NCBI RefSeq assembly: GCF_017115165.1
Contig: NZ_JABXKF010000171.1
Location: forward strand, 1 to 51,838
Reading direction: 5' to 3'
Source: Nostoc sp. LPT
GTDB taxonomy: Bacteria > Cyanobacteriota > Cyanobacteriia > Cyanobacteriales > Nostocaceae
DNA length: 51,838 bases
In this document: positions 14,964 to 23,462 of the stretch, in pieces
How positions within the stretch are numbered: the first letter of the stretch is position 1
Layout of the letters: the number at the start of each line of letters is the position of its first letter
The notes under the pieces: model-generated
Database searches by the model: none
Told to the model about the DNA's origin: nothing
What the model saw: only the letters and a program-made list of their open reading frames with translations
Made by a program: the position numbers and the translations under genes

Positions 14964-15168
14964 CTGCGTGCCCCAACTTGTGGAGCCTACATACTAGTAC
15001 GAGAGGAAAGGTAACACTGTCAAATCAGTGGGCGTGTGTGAACGGGGAGTACGAAGAACCTGGGAGGTAGGCTTAAAAGTAGCCATCCTTGAAAGAGTGT
15101 GTAAAAGCTCACCAGCGGAGTCCCTCTAGTAACTGAGAACACGCAATGCTCCACCAACTTGCACGCAG
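14964..15168 (+). ncRNA. Y RNA F with sarcin-ricin loop and GTPase-centre mimics
   Basis: The outer stem CTGCGTGC/GCACGCAG is 8 bp perfect, loop CCCAACTT/CAACTT, inner stem GTGGAGC/GCTCCAC. The insert has two parts. First, TACATAC pairs with GTGTGT and encloses CTAGTACGAGAGGA (14994-15007), identical to the universally conserved 23S sarcin-ricin loop, plus a CACTG-TCAAAT-CAGTG hairpin. Second, 15059-15115 matches the L11/thiostrepton GTPase-associated centre of 23S rRNA: GGCTTAAAAGTAGCCATC, then TTGAAAGA, GTGTAAAAGCTCACCAG. In the ribosome these two elements together form the docking site of translational GTPases. Confidence 0.88.
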
Positions 15169-15249
15169 AATTATATTAATTTGTAATTAAGAAAATCAGA
15201 TTTTATAGGGTTGCATCTGTAACCTTGTTAAAAAAAATTGGTATTAGTT

Positions 15250-16080
15250 ATGACTAACATATTTAAGCTAATCAACCAAATTGCGATCGCAGAAGCACAG
15301 TTGTCTGCTACCCAATTTCTTGCCCCCTGCGTCAAAGGTGGACGAGTTTGCACACGGGTAGCCGGGATGATCTACACTTTCAGTCCAAAGCCTAGTAAAT
15401 TTGAAGGTTGGGGCATCTTTCAGCCTGTGGATGAGAAAATAGCAACGGTTGTAGAAGAAGCAGACTTACCCCAAGTTGCAGAATACCTGCAACACTTTCC
15501 CCAAATACGGCTGCGGTTAGCACACCAACTACGGAAACAAACCTGGTTAGCATACCCTGTGAATGAAGCAGATATACGTCAACGGTTGAAGGTGGTTAAG
15601 CCGATCGCAGTCCACTTAGTTACTGAGGGTATCGCCTTTGAACAAATCATTGCCCGATGGAATGGGCAGTCTTGCTGGTTCGAGGAAGTAGATCGCCGTA
15701 CCGATCCGGCAATTTCTGAAACTCTGCAATCTGCCCTCAAACAACTCACTCCTGCTGAGGAATTAGAGTTTAAGGGCATTACTCCAGAAATCCGCACAGT
15801 GTATGAATTAGCAACTCGGCGCATTGAGGGATTTACTCAACCCCAACAGGATGAAAAGCGATTGAGAAAGGCATTGCAAATGGGCGGTGGTGAATTAAAT
15901 CAATTCCACGATCGCAGCGATTACTGGACAGTCGATTGGACAACTGCTGATGGTGTTCGCCATAGTAGTGCGATCGCTAAAACTGATTTGACTGTTGTTA
16001 GTTCTGGTATTTGTCTGAGTGGACGCGATCGCGATTTTGACTTGCAATCCTTAGTGGGTGTCATGGAACAACAAGAGTAG
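15250..16080 (+). CDS. Unrecognised protein beside E1-like gene, 276 aa
   Basis: No domain recognised. ATG 15250 is taken in preference to TTG 15238. The N-terminus (NIFKLINQIAIAEAQLSATQFLAPC) is helical. A compact region has CVKGGRVCTRVAGMIYTF and FEGWGIFQPVD; the middle has FPQIRLRLAHQLRKQTWLAYP. The C-terminus has LRKALQMGGGELNQF and YWTVDW...VVSSGICLSGRDRDFDL. The stop overlaps the GTG preceding the E1-like gene, so the two are co-translated. It could be a substrate, target or partner of the modifier pathway. It follows Y RNA F by 81 bp. Confidence 0.55.
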   Translation: MTNIFKLINQIAIAEAQLSATQFLAPCVKGGRVCTRVAGMIYTFSPKPSKFEGWGIFQPVDEKIATVVEEADLPQVAEYLQHFPQIRLRLAHQLRKQTWLAYPVNEADIRQRLKVVKPIAVHLVTEGIAFEQIIARWNGQSCWFEEVDRRTDPAISETLQSALKQLTPAEELEFKGITPEIRTVYELATRRIEGFTQPQQDEKRLRKALQMGGGELNQFHDRSDYWTVDWTTADGVRHSSAIAKTDLTVVSSGICLSGRDRDFDLQSLVGVMEQQE

Positions 16081-16088
16081 TGAGAATA

Positions 16089-16727
16089 ATGAACATCTTT
16101 TTTCACGAACAGCTTTACCGCAGCAATGCTGTGATGACAAAGTTGAAAAACTATCCTGTAACTATTTGTGGGGCTGGAGCATTAGGAGCTAACATAGCTG
16201 AAAACTTAGCTCGGTCTGGTTTTGATAAACTGACAGTGATAGATCGCGATCGCATTGAGGAGCGTAACCTTTCGACTCAGCCTTACTACCGTTCTGATGT
16301 GGGAGCGTTCAAGGCGAAGATTTTAGCGAATAATTTATATCGAGCAATTGGTACTAAAGTTGATGCTAAGACAAAAGAGTTAACACCAGCAAATACAACT
16401 CAATTACTCAAAGACAGCCAGTTAATTGTCGATGTCTTTGACAATAGCGTGGCACGTCAAGCAGTGAAAGATTATGCTGAACAATTAAACATTCCTTGTC
16501 TTCATGCTGGACTATCAGCAGATTATGCAGAAGTGATTTGGAATGACGTTTATCGTGTTCCTTCCGAGGTGAATGATGATGTCTGTGATTATCCGTTGGC
16601 ACGAAACCTAGTGATGTTAACAGTGGCTGTAGCGTGTGAAGCGATCGTTTCATTCATTGCGACAGCAGAACAGCGTAACTTCACCATCACCCAGAAGGAT
16701 CTGACTGTTCAATCTCTGTTTTTGTAG
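16089..16727 (+). CDS. ThiF/MoeB/E1-like adenylyltransferase
   Basis: 212 aa. A Rossmann-type ATP site is clear: VTICGAGALGANIAENLARSG, VIDRDRIEERNLSTQ (Asp and Arg of the E1 nucleotide site), KAKILANNL, and IVDVFDNSVARQAV. A conserved Cys lies in NDDVCDYPLARN and is a candidate for thioester formation. No zinc-binding CxxC pairs are present, unlike MoeB or the second E1-like gene at 43995. E1-like enzymes adenylate the C-terminal glycine of a ubiquitin-like protein; the 66-aa protein at 10058 fits. ATG 16089 is preferred to GTG 16080. Confidence 0.85.
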   Translation: MNIFFHEQLYRSNAVMTKLKNYPVTICGAGALGANIAENLARSGFDKLTVIDRDRIEERNLSTQPYYRSDVGAFKAKILANNLYRAIGTKVDAKTKELTPANTTQLLKDSQLIVDVFDNSVARQAVKDYAEQLNIPCLHAGLSADYAEVIWNDVYRVPSEVNDDVCDYPLARNLVMLTVAVACEAIVSFIATAEQRNFTITQKDLTVQSLFL

Positions 16728-16825
16728 ATTGCGTAGACGTTTGTGATTTTGACCTTATGGCTATATCGGCTTATCAAACGAGGAGGTCAGCCCTTTCGGG
16801 GAAGTCAAAAGTCAAAAGTCAAAAG

Positions 16826-16863
16826 TCAAAATTAATAATCCCCATAAATAAATTTAGGGGCTT
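16826..16863 (-). repeat. 38-bp repeat, right copy bracketing the Ro island
   Basis: Exact reverse complement of 9306-9343, preceded by four gtcaaaa direct repeats (16803-16830). With the left copy it frames 7.5 kb containing all six Y RNAs, Ro60 and the E1-like gene. Confidence 0.8.
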
Positions 16864-16887
16864 GTATCATGAGTCTTTTTCGGTCAA

Positions 16888-17280
16888 TTATCTCTGCGAC
16901 CTTTTGTCATCTGAATTTTTGGCAAGTAGCACTATGAGAGTAATTGGAGCGAAGAAGATTCCAAGGAAAAACCATAACCATGCATTACGACCGGTATTCT
17001 GGGCCCACAATGCACAAAACGCTCCAACACAAAATATTGCAATGGCTCCAGCTTGCCTAACATCATGTTCTAGGTTAGAGACTTGATACTTTAAACTTGT
17101 CACTTGTGACTCGAGACTTGTAACTTGTGACTCTAAGTTTGCAATTTGTGACTCTAGATTTGTGGTGTTCGGTGCATTTTGCTGGGCAATCCAAAAGCTT
17201 ATTTCTGAATACTTCATGTGAGTGCCCAAAATTTGCTGAACACAATCTCCCTCTTTACCCCTGCTGATATAACTTATCAT
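16888..17280 (-). CDS. Small coiled-coil membrane protein
   Basis: 130 aa. A SFWIAQQN start is followed by four heptad-like repeats (NLESQIANLESQVTSLESQ...), a coiled coil at about residues 40-70. Two hydrophobic helices then follow (AGAIAIFCVGAFCALWA and LWFFLGIFFAPITLIVLLA). ATG 17280 has an AAGGTGG ribosome-binding site. Function is unknown. The direct-repeat nucleotide pattern encodes the coiled coil. Confidence 0.65.
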   Translation of the reverse strand: MISYISRGKEGDCVQQILGTHMKYSEISFWIAQQNAPNTTNLESQIANLESQVTSLESQVTSLKYQVSNLEHDVRQAGAIAIFCVGAFCALWAQNTGRNAWLWFFLGIFFAPITLIVLLAKNSDDKRSQR

Positions 17281-17367
17281 GATTCCACCTTTATAATCTA
17301 GTACAAAGCAATTAAGTTGTTATATGAAGCTTATTTGATGTTGTCTTAATTGTCCTTGCGTCGTTAG

Positions 17368-17601
17368 ATGTATTTGACTGTAAAGCCTGCCATAATTAAA
17401 GCAATGCGGAACTACGTCCCAAAAGCTTATCCAGGTAGAGTCATCTTCTTGTGAGCAAGCGATCGCGACTCCTTCAACCCGCAAAATCCAGAACTCGGTT
17501 GGCATGATTTGGCGATGGAAGGGCTAGAAATCCACGAAGTCCCTGGTAATCATATAACAATGAACTTTCCTTCTCATGTCCAAGTCATAGCTAAGTTTTA
17601 A
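17368..17601 (+). pseudogene. Relic of an NRPS/PKS thioesterase C-terminus
   Basis: In one frame the sequence reads KAMRNYVPKAYPGRVIFL-stop-ASDRD, then ELGWHDLAMEGLEIHEVPGNHITM and FPSHVQVIA, ending in TAA. This is the C-terminal part of a type I thioesterase domain, with the catalytic His in PGNH. An in-frame TGA at 17452 and the absence of the upstream hydrolase core mark it as a fragment. No biosynthetic megasynthase remains nearby. Confidence 0.7.
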
Positions 17602-17902
17602 ACGGGCGCATCTAGCGGTTGGGGGAGAGGTAAGTGAAATTGTTTCAGTATTTCTATTGGTGAGATTGTTATATAATTATCCTAACTTTATATTATAGCA
17701 AGAATCCTTTCTCAGCAAAAAAGGAACCACAAATATACACCGATAAATGATCTGTGTGCATCTGTGGTTTAATTTCTAAAACATTAATTTTGCAAGATAT
17801 CTATTATGCATTACAACTTTTCTATGGCATCAGGAAAAATTAGTAATTGCAACATTAATTAACATTCAATCACCTGATTTTATGAATATCTTTAGGCGAT
17901 CG
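17602..17902. other. Intergenic with small palindrome
   Basis: No gene is seen. A 46-bp imperfect palindrome (AACCACAAATATACACC...TGTGCATCTGTGGTTT) occupies 17725-17770 and resembles a dispersed cyanobacterial hairpin repeat. Confidence 0.5.
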
Positions 17903-18952
17903 TTAATTAGTATCTCTTATGGACAGAATTTTAGCTGGTTCAGGTTTGAGCAAACCGTTCAACAGTGATGCAGGAGGTTGACTGTAAGGCCAAGCAAAAG
18001 CATGACGGAAAGCCGCATCTTGACAAGCTTGTAGTTGTTCAAAACTAATAATGTTGTAAGTCAAGAGATTCTCATACTCAAACGGTAGACGCACATTGTG
18101 CAATCCAGCATTATCAGTACAGATAGCGATATCAACCCCAGCATCAAGACAACGGTCAAAAACTAATTTGAGTTGACGTATATCTTGCAAAGTTCCAGTT
18201 TTGAGATAAGTTGTCGGACAAACCTCCAAACATTGTCCGCGTCTAGCCACATCATTAAGTAGTTCTGGATATAGTAGGGGAATTTGAATGCCGTGACCAA
18301 TTCGCATCAAATATGGTAACAGTTCTGGGTAACAACTAGCGGTGGTTTCATATAGATGTCCCGTGGTGTTAACGCCCAGCGATCGCGCATAATCATATAA
18401 GCTAATCCATTCTTCTAAGCGTTCAGCGTAACTACTACCACCTCCCGCTACATCTACTGCACAGACATACTGTTTATTTTGCGCCGCCAAATCAACAATC
18501 GCCTTGTTCACCTGATATGGTAGGCGCGTGTGCATACAGAGAATTTGGCTAGTAACAATCGGATATTCTGGCTGGTGGCTGGCAAGTCCAACGACTCGGA
18601 CAATTTCTGCCATCTTGTCAATTCTTTCGGATTGACTCAGATGCTCAGGTGTCCGCAAATAAGGAGTGTAGCGCAGTTCCAGATAAGCCAAATTTTCAAA
18701 TATGTAAGCACCCCGCACCAAGCGATAGATAAAGTAAGGCAAAGTCTCCACAGTTTGCACGCTTTCTACCAGGGTGTGTAATTCTAGATACTCATCTAGG
18801 GAGTTACGTGGGCGGGTATAAAAATCTTCAAAATCTGAATAGTCAGCAAAGCGGGAAATTAACTCCGTAGAATGTCGCTCAAAATATCGCCATAAAACTC
18901 GTGGTACGACCGAGCCGCCTAGATGTCTATGTAATTCAGCGTATAAAGCCAT
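17903..18952 (-). CDS. Adenosine deaminase-like amidohydrolase
   Basis: 349 aa from ATG 18952 (MALYAELHRHLGGS). The family metal-binding HxH (ELHRHLGG) is at the N-terminus. GHLYET stands in place of the usual HAGE loop, keeping His and Glu. LMRIGHGIQ matches the RIGHG motif, and ICTDNAGL replaces the usual TDDP. The first Asp, a zinc ligand, is kept; the second, which positions substrate, is Asn. It may act on a substrate other than adenosine. Length is normal for the family. It is a single leftward gene. Confidence 0.8.
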   Translation of the reverse strand: MALYAELHRHLGGSVVPRVLWRYFERHSTELISRFADYSDFEDFYTRPRNSLDEYLELHTLVESVQTVETLPYFIYRLVRGAYIFENLAYLELRYTPYLRTPEHLSQSERIDKMAEIVRVVGLASHQPEYPIVTSQILCMHTRLPYQVNKAIVDLAAQNKQYVCAVDVAGGGSSYAERLEEWISLYDYARSLGVNTTGHLYETTASCYPELLPYLMRIGHGIQIPLLYPELLNDVARRGQCLEVCPTTYLKTGTLQDIRQLKLVFDRCLDAGVDIAICTDNAGLHNVRLPFEYENLLTYNIISFEQLQACQDAAFRHAFAWPYSQPPASLLNGLLKPEPAKILSIRDTN

Positions 18953-19339
18953 AGTGGTATTTTTAGGTAAAAATTTCAATGATTGTAACAAAAACATTGA
19001 GAGAAAAATCTCTCATCAAAAAAATTTAGCTCCAACTTCTTTGAAGTAGAGGTTTCCCTACATCTGAATTTCAACAAATACTCTGACCGAGAAACGGCGC
19101 AAACGATTTGGTGGCTTGGAATTAGATAGGGTTGAGAGCAACAGATAAATTTCTGCCTCCAACCTCCTGCACTAGTATTTGCAGCATGAATAAACTTGAC
19201 ATTACCAAGATTAAATTGATAGCATTGATATCCTTGATTTTTGTGCTACACTAAAAGAACATTGCTATTGTCAAGCGAGTGAGATATAGCAATATATTTT
19301 TCCTTTAACAAAGCAAATTCCTGGCAAGGTTGGTATTAA
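18953..19339. other. Intergenic, no gene seen
   Basis: It contains a GAGAG/CTCTC hairpin near 19000-19016 and otherwise A/T-rich sequence. I see no recognisable RNA or reading frame. Confidence 0.4.
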
Positions 19340-19549
19340 TTGAAAATTCAAGCGTTGGAAGTCAAGGCTGGCGATCGGATTATTGCTTACTGCAACAATA
19401 AAATGCAAACCTGCAAGGTAAAACGCATTTTAGATCCAGGTCAAGCTAATATCACACTATCAGTATTCACCTCTGAGAATTATCGCGGTTGCTCAGTTTC
19501 ATCTATAGTCCGCTTCCAAAGCAACGCCTTAGTTGATTTGGTAAGTTAA
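19340..19549 (+). CDS. Conserved 69-aa hypothetical protein
   Basis: Starts at TTG (MKIQALEVKAGDRIIAYCNNKMQ), then CKVKRILDPGQANITLSVFTSE and ends SIVRFQSNALVDLVS. It is all-beta in appearance, like small SH3-like or Hint-type barrels (VKxGDxI...V). Closely similar small proteins occur widely in Nostocales, from memory, with unknown function. A strong terminator follows. Confidence 0.65.
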   Translation: MKIQALEVKAGDRIIAYCNNKMQTCKVKRILDPGQANITLSVFTSENYRGCSVSSIVRFQSNALVDLVS

Positions 19550-19589
19550 AAACCAAGTAAATATTCAATCTCAAAAATATTTCTAGCTA

Positions 19590-19620
19590 TTGTCCAGCCT
19601 CAAACTGGACAAAATTTTTA
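19590..19620 (+). terminator. Rho-independent terminator
   Basis: TTGTCCAG-CCTCAAA-CTGGACAA (8-bp stem) followed by AATTTTTATT, 40 bp after the 69-aa gene. Confidence 0.8.
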
Positions 19621-19888
19621 TTAAAGGTGCGATGCCTGCGGTAAATACGCGCCTACGCACATGCAAATTCCTTAATTGTGGCTAGATGATTTTTGTGAAA
19701 ATGCAAAGCGCCATTTAGTTATTGATAAACTGTTCCAGATATAATTTGCATATCTAAATTTCATTAAAATATTGTGGGGTGGACAGCGTTCGGCTGACTT
19801 GTACTGAGCGTTATTAAAGTAGTGCTGATGTTAAAGTCTTGCCCGCCCTAATAATGCAAGTTAAAGGTGGAACAGCTTATTGCTTTTT

Positions 19889-20200
19889 TCAGTTCTTTTT
19901 CACATTACGAGCCATGTTGAGGTAGTAGTCGTCAAGTTTGGCATTAGAACGACGGCGATTAGTAACAGGAATTTTAGCAGTGTTATCCTGATTCGTTTCA
20001 ATTGGCTGTTTAGCTGAAGCTTGCTTTATGCCCTGCACCTGATCAGATTCCAAGAAATAACCAGACTCACTGAATCCGAAAAGCTTGGCAAAAAAACCAA
20101 ATAAATTTCCGAAAAAATTAGAAATACTTTGGAATAAAACACCAAACAAGCCTTCAAAACGAAGGAACAAGTTCCGAATAAATTGAGTTAGACGAAGCAT
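19889..20200 (-). CDS. Hypothetical protein with aromatic amphipathic N-terminus
   Basis: 103 aa. MLRLTQFIRNLFLRFEGLFG...FFGNLFGFFAKLFGF is strongly Phe/Leu-rich and amphipathic, likely membrane-associated. The C-terminus is polar and basic (NRRRSNAKLDDYYLNMARNV). Similar proteins appear in filamentous cyanobacteria without a known function. A single gene with its own promoter region; nothing in the surroundings suggests a role. Confidence 0.6.
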   Translation of the reverse strand: MLRLTQFIRNLFLRFEGLFGVLFQSISNFFGNLFGFFAKLFGFSESGYFLESDQVQGIKQASAKQPIETNQDNTAKIPVTNRRRSNAKLDDYYLNMARNVKKN

Positions 20201-20482
20201 AACAGTACCTTCAATGATTGCCTACTATCATTGTGACTCAATTCGGATTCGGGAGTTGGTGATATGGCAAAAATCTACCAGTAGGTAGGTATAGCTCAAC
20301 TAGTACTTACGTTTGATATAGCAATCCGATTTGATTCCTGAATTACTCATAGAGATTAGGGACTGGGGACTGGGGACTCTTAAGAAGGAATAAAGGTGTA
20401 CTGAGTTTTTTCAAAAATCAAATATGAGTCCTATATGGCAATTGCCTCACGCTTGGCTGTATCTTATCAATTCCCACAACCC

Positions 20483-21370
20483 CTACTTTTCCTGAACCAG
20501 CAAAACCGACTTCACAGGACGCTTGATAAAATTTCCCTCCAAATCAACCTTCCCGTAAAAGGTTTTCCCATTGTAATAAAGCGAAGACGAACTTCCCCCA
20601 TCCAGATTCATCGCTCGCTCGGCACCAAGAGTTTTCATCAAATCAGCTAATGCTGGCAAAGATATTCCATTCGCGGGAGCCAAGGGTTTTTGAGCCACCA
20701 TAACTAAAATAACGCTGCCATCACGGGTGATACCTACAGCAGTTCTGGCATTAGGTTGATTGCTACCAAGCGCATCTCGTTTATTGGCATTGTCCACAAA
20801 GCCCTCTTTTTCTAAGGTGAGTTCTGGTAATAGGCGTGGGCCAGCACCTATAGCATCAACTAACTGACAACCTGCTGGTGGTGACTGACTGTGTAAGGCA
20901 ATAGAATAGCGGATAGTTTGCCCGCATAAGTAGCGACGGAATTCTGTACGATTGAATATTTGACCCAAATAAGATTTTAAGTTGGGATTGTTCACCAGCC
21001 GCTCGTTTTCCTTGGGATCGGCTATCAACTTTCCTTGTCGGACAACATAAGATGTAGTTTTTTGGTTGGCTGGATCAAAAAAGCCTGCATTCAAAACAGC
21101 CACGGCTTGATGCTTTTGGGCAAATTCCTCTACAGTGGCTACCTTTTGTGATAGTGCAGGAGTAACCAAAAATTTGCTATTAACTGGAATCAGCACGATG
21201 TGAGCGATGCTTTGGGGCAAAGTGCGATCGAAGTAGCGGATAGTTTTTGGTGGTGAAGCCGCAATAGTGGGTATTGACGGTGTTGAAAAACGCAAATTAA
21301 ACCACAACACCATTGCCAAACTAATTAATATCAAAGCCAGTAGTTTGATTTTTCTCACTTTTAAACTCAC
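20483..21370 (-). CDS. Phosphodiester glycosidase (NAGPA-like) family protein
   Basis: 295 aa. An N-terminal hydrophobic anchor (LLALILISLAMVLWFNLRF) points to the periplasm or outer face. The body has the PF09992-type pattern: AVLNAGFFDPANQKTTSYVVRQGKL, NPNLKSYLG, DAIGAGPRLLPEL, ARTAVGITRDGSVILVMV and the terminal AMNLDGGSSSSLYYNGK. The NAGF and LDGGSSS motifs are the conserved catalytic/metal region. Family members cleave sugar phosphodiesters; the substrate here is unknown. Confidence 0.85.
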   Translation of the reverse strand: MSLKVRKIKLLALILISLAMVLWFNLRFSTPSIPTIAASPPKTIRYFDRTLPQSIAHIVLIPVNSKFLVTPALSQKVATVEEFAQKHQAVAVLNAGFFDPANQKTTSYVVRQGKLIADPKENERLVNNPNLKSYLGQIFNRTEFRRYLCGQTIRYSIALHSQSPPAGCQLVDAIGAGPRLLPELTLEKEGFVDNANKRDALGSNQPNARTAVGITRDGSVILVMVAQKPLAPANGISLPALADLMKTLGAERAMNLDGGSSSSLYYNGKTFYGKVDLEGNFIKRPVKSVLLVQEK

Positions 21371-21795
21371 TTGCAGTTAGATCAAAAAAGTTGATTTAGT
21401 TGATTTAATTAAAATACTTTAAGCTGAATAATAAGCAATTACAGCGTATTTCAGGTAAATGAAGTACATGGGTACGGGCACAGCCATGTTCCCTACGATT
21501 ATCTGTACCTCACCCTGCGGGTGACGCTCCTGCGGACGCTCGAGTACTCGCTACCGCTTCGCTAACGCTAACGCTGCGCTAACAGCAGTCGCTCATGGGG
21601 GAAACCCCCAGACGCTTGATGACTCGCTTGCCGCCGGCGCTATGCGCTAAAGCGTCTCCCCGCAGGAGTTGACCGCGCTGCTTCACCAAGTTGCAATCTG
21701 CTGTAACTTTAATTACTCCCGGCTCGCCCATTTTTTAGGGAGTTAGGAAAAGTAAATAGTCAAAAGTATGCCGAAGGGCATATTCCCAAAAAGAC
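21371..21795. repeat. Intergenic region with dense short palindromic repeats
   Basis: No gene. From about 21540 to 21700 the sequence is a patchwork of GCTAACGCT, GCGCTAACAGCAGTCGC and GGAGACGC-type short repeats, like those at 51110-51440. These are dispersed cyanobacterial repeats. Confidence 0.5.
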
Positions 21796-21819
21796 TTGAT
21801 TAGGTATATGTTCGCAACT

Positions 21820-22068
21820 ATGTCTACTGAACCCATAATTACAAACGAAGGAGTTGATGATATACCTATACTTCTAACTCAAATAGAGCGTATGGGCGTA
21901 CAACCGCTAATCGATAAACATTTCCGACACACGGAAATTTGCAAGGTAATTTTCAAAAAGTTAAGAGACAATATCTTGCTAAACCTTCTCAACCAGTGTT
22001 TACTTGCTTTATGCCGCATTTATGCAACGCCTAAAATCGCTTTTTACGCCAATTTAACTTTAAAATAA
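21820..22068 (+). pseudogene. Truncated DUF4277-type transposase fragment
   Basis: ATG 21820 begins MSTEPIITNEGVDDIPILLTQIERMGVQPLIDKHF, the N-terminal DUF4277 segment of IS1634/IS4-type transposases. After KHF the correct sense (PTHGNLQG) continues in the +1 frame, so a frameshift is followed by loss of the rest. No terminal repeats are identified. Confidence 0.75.
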
Positions 22069-22246
22069 CTGAATTATCTAGATTCAACAGAATATGAGTA
22101 GAGTTATCTTCAAAAAATATCAAGGAATAAAATATGTGCACTATTGAATTGCAAATTATCAAACCAGTATCCTGCAATTGTCCACAGAAGTGTCTGCGGC
22201 TTTGATAGTTGCTTAAGTTCGGATCAATTGAAATTTTTAACTGCTT

Positions 22247-23437
22247 ATGCGTCCTCGTCAAAAAATTATCGAGATGTTCTCAACCTTCGTTGAGTTGGAA
22301 GGAGACAGATTCAGCAAATGGTTGATTGACATCAAACTGCATCGAAATATTCAAAATTCCTTGGAGTCTTCACCATCCGTCCCTAACTCAGAAAATTTTT
22401 GGGCGTTACATTGGCACAAATGCTGGCGAGAGAAATCTAATAGCCTTGCTAGAATGCATTTATCTGCTTATTTACAGGAACCAAATTATTGGGCTGCTAA
22501 AAAAACAATTGCCAAATTTACAAATAGTCAACATAGCCTAGCAGATTATTTTCAAATGGCGAATGCTGAAATTGAAACAATTCTCAAAAATTTTAATCTA
22601 GAAAAATGCTCTAGCTTAAAAGCCTATGCTACTATAGCAGTTCCCAGTCGGCTAAAAGACATTTTACGCCAACGCAAAGAAGCTGATATTTGCACAAATT
22701 GGGCATTGTTACGCAAAGTAAGCAAAAAGCAGTTATTAGAAGCTCTTGCTCAAGCTGGATTATCACCGATTCTAATTGCCCAATATCGACTCGCCTGGAC
22801 TTGTTTCAAAGAACTGTATGTTCAAAACCAACCAGGTGGCACAAAGTCACTACCAGAACCAGAACCCCAACTTTGGGAAGCTATTGTCAACCTCTACAAC
22901 TGTGAACGCCAAAATCAGTTAACTCAACCTACTCCACAATGCACGAGAGAGAAAATGGAACAGTGGTTAACCCAGATAGCTATGTACGTGCGTGGTTATC
23001 TGTATCCACCTGTTAGTTCTCTAAATGCAGCGATATCAAAAGATGACTCCACAACAACTTTTGATTTGCCAGATCCATTCTCTGACTCATTAATCGCTCA
23101 GATGATAACCCAAGAGGATGCCCAAAACCAACAAAATCAACAATCTCAGATTGAAGTTGTTTTGCTAAAAACTTTACAAACTTTTGAGGCAAAATCCCAG
23201 GAAATACTTAAACTTTACTACCAACAGGGGTTGACTCAGCCACAGATTGTAGAACGCCTACAAATGAGTCAGTCTACTGTTTCTCGCCGACTGCTCAAAA
23301 CTAGAGAATTAATGCTGAAAGCATTGATTCAATGGAGTCAAGACACGCTTAATATTTCTGTGACTTCCAACCTAGTTAATGATATGAGTAGTGCTTTGGA
23401 AGAATGGTTGAAAGTTAAGTATGGGGAATCTCGCTGA
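22247..23437 (+). CDS. Sigma-70-like RNA polymerase sigma factor
   Basis: 396 aa. The C-terminal region-4 helix-turn-helix is clear (QGLTQPQIVERLQMSQSTVSRRLLKTRELML). The middle (ARMHLSAYLQEPNYWAAKKTI, FNLEKCSSLKAYATIAVPSRLKDILR) corresponds to degenerate region 2/3. This divergent sigma-like family in filamentous cyanobacteria is usually followed by a DUF1822 gene and a CHAT gene, as here. Its stop overlaps the start of the DUF1822 frame, indicating an operon. Confidence 0.8.
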   Translation: MRPRQKIIEMFSTFVELEGDRFSKWLIDIKLHRNIQNSLESSPSVPNSENFWALHWHKCWREKSNSLARMHLSAYLQEPNYWAAKKTIAKFTNSQHSLADYFQMANAEIETILKNFNLEKCSSLKAYATIAVPSRLKDILRQRKEADICTNWALLRKVSKKQLLEALAQAGLSPILIAQYRLAWTCFKELYVQNQPGGTKSLPEPEPQLWEAIVNLYNCERQNQLTQPTPQCTREKMEQWLTQIAMYVRGYLYPPVSSLNAAISKDDSTTTFDLPDPFSDSLIAQMITQEDAQNQQNQQSQIEVVLLKTLQTFEAKSQEILKLYYQQGLTQPQIVERLQMSQSTVSRRLLKTRELMLKALIQWSQDTLNISVTSNLVNDMSSALEEWLKVKYGESR

Positions 23438-23462
23438 TGTTATGAAAGATAAGGTAGTAAAA

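Noticed and set aside
14964..15168. Reading RNA F as a chance 23S rRNA pseudogene fragment
   Set aside because: It joins two parts of 23S about 1.5 kb apart in the real rRNA and is enclosed by the same Y stem as five other RNAs.
22031..22261. 76-aa leftward frame upstream of the sigma factor
   Set aside because: Lies in a non-coding region between a transposase relic and the sigma gene, with no similarity or ribosome-binding site.
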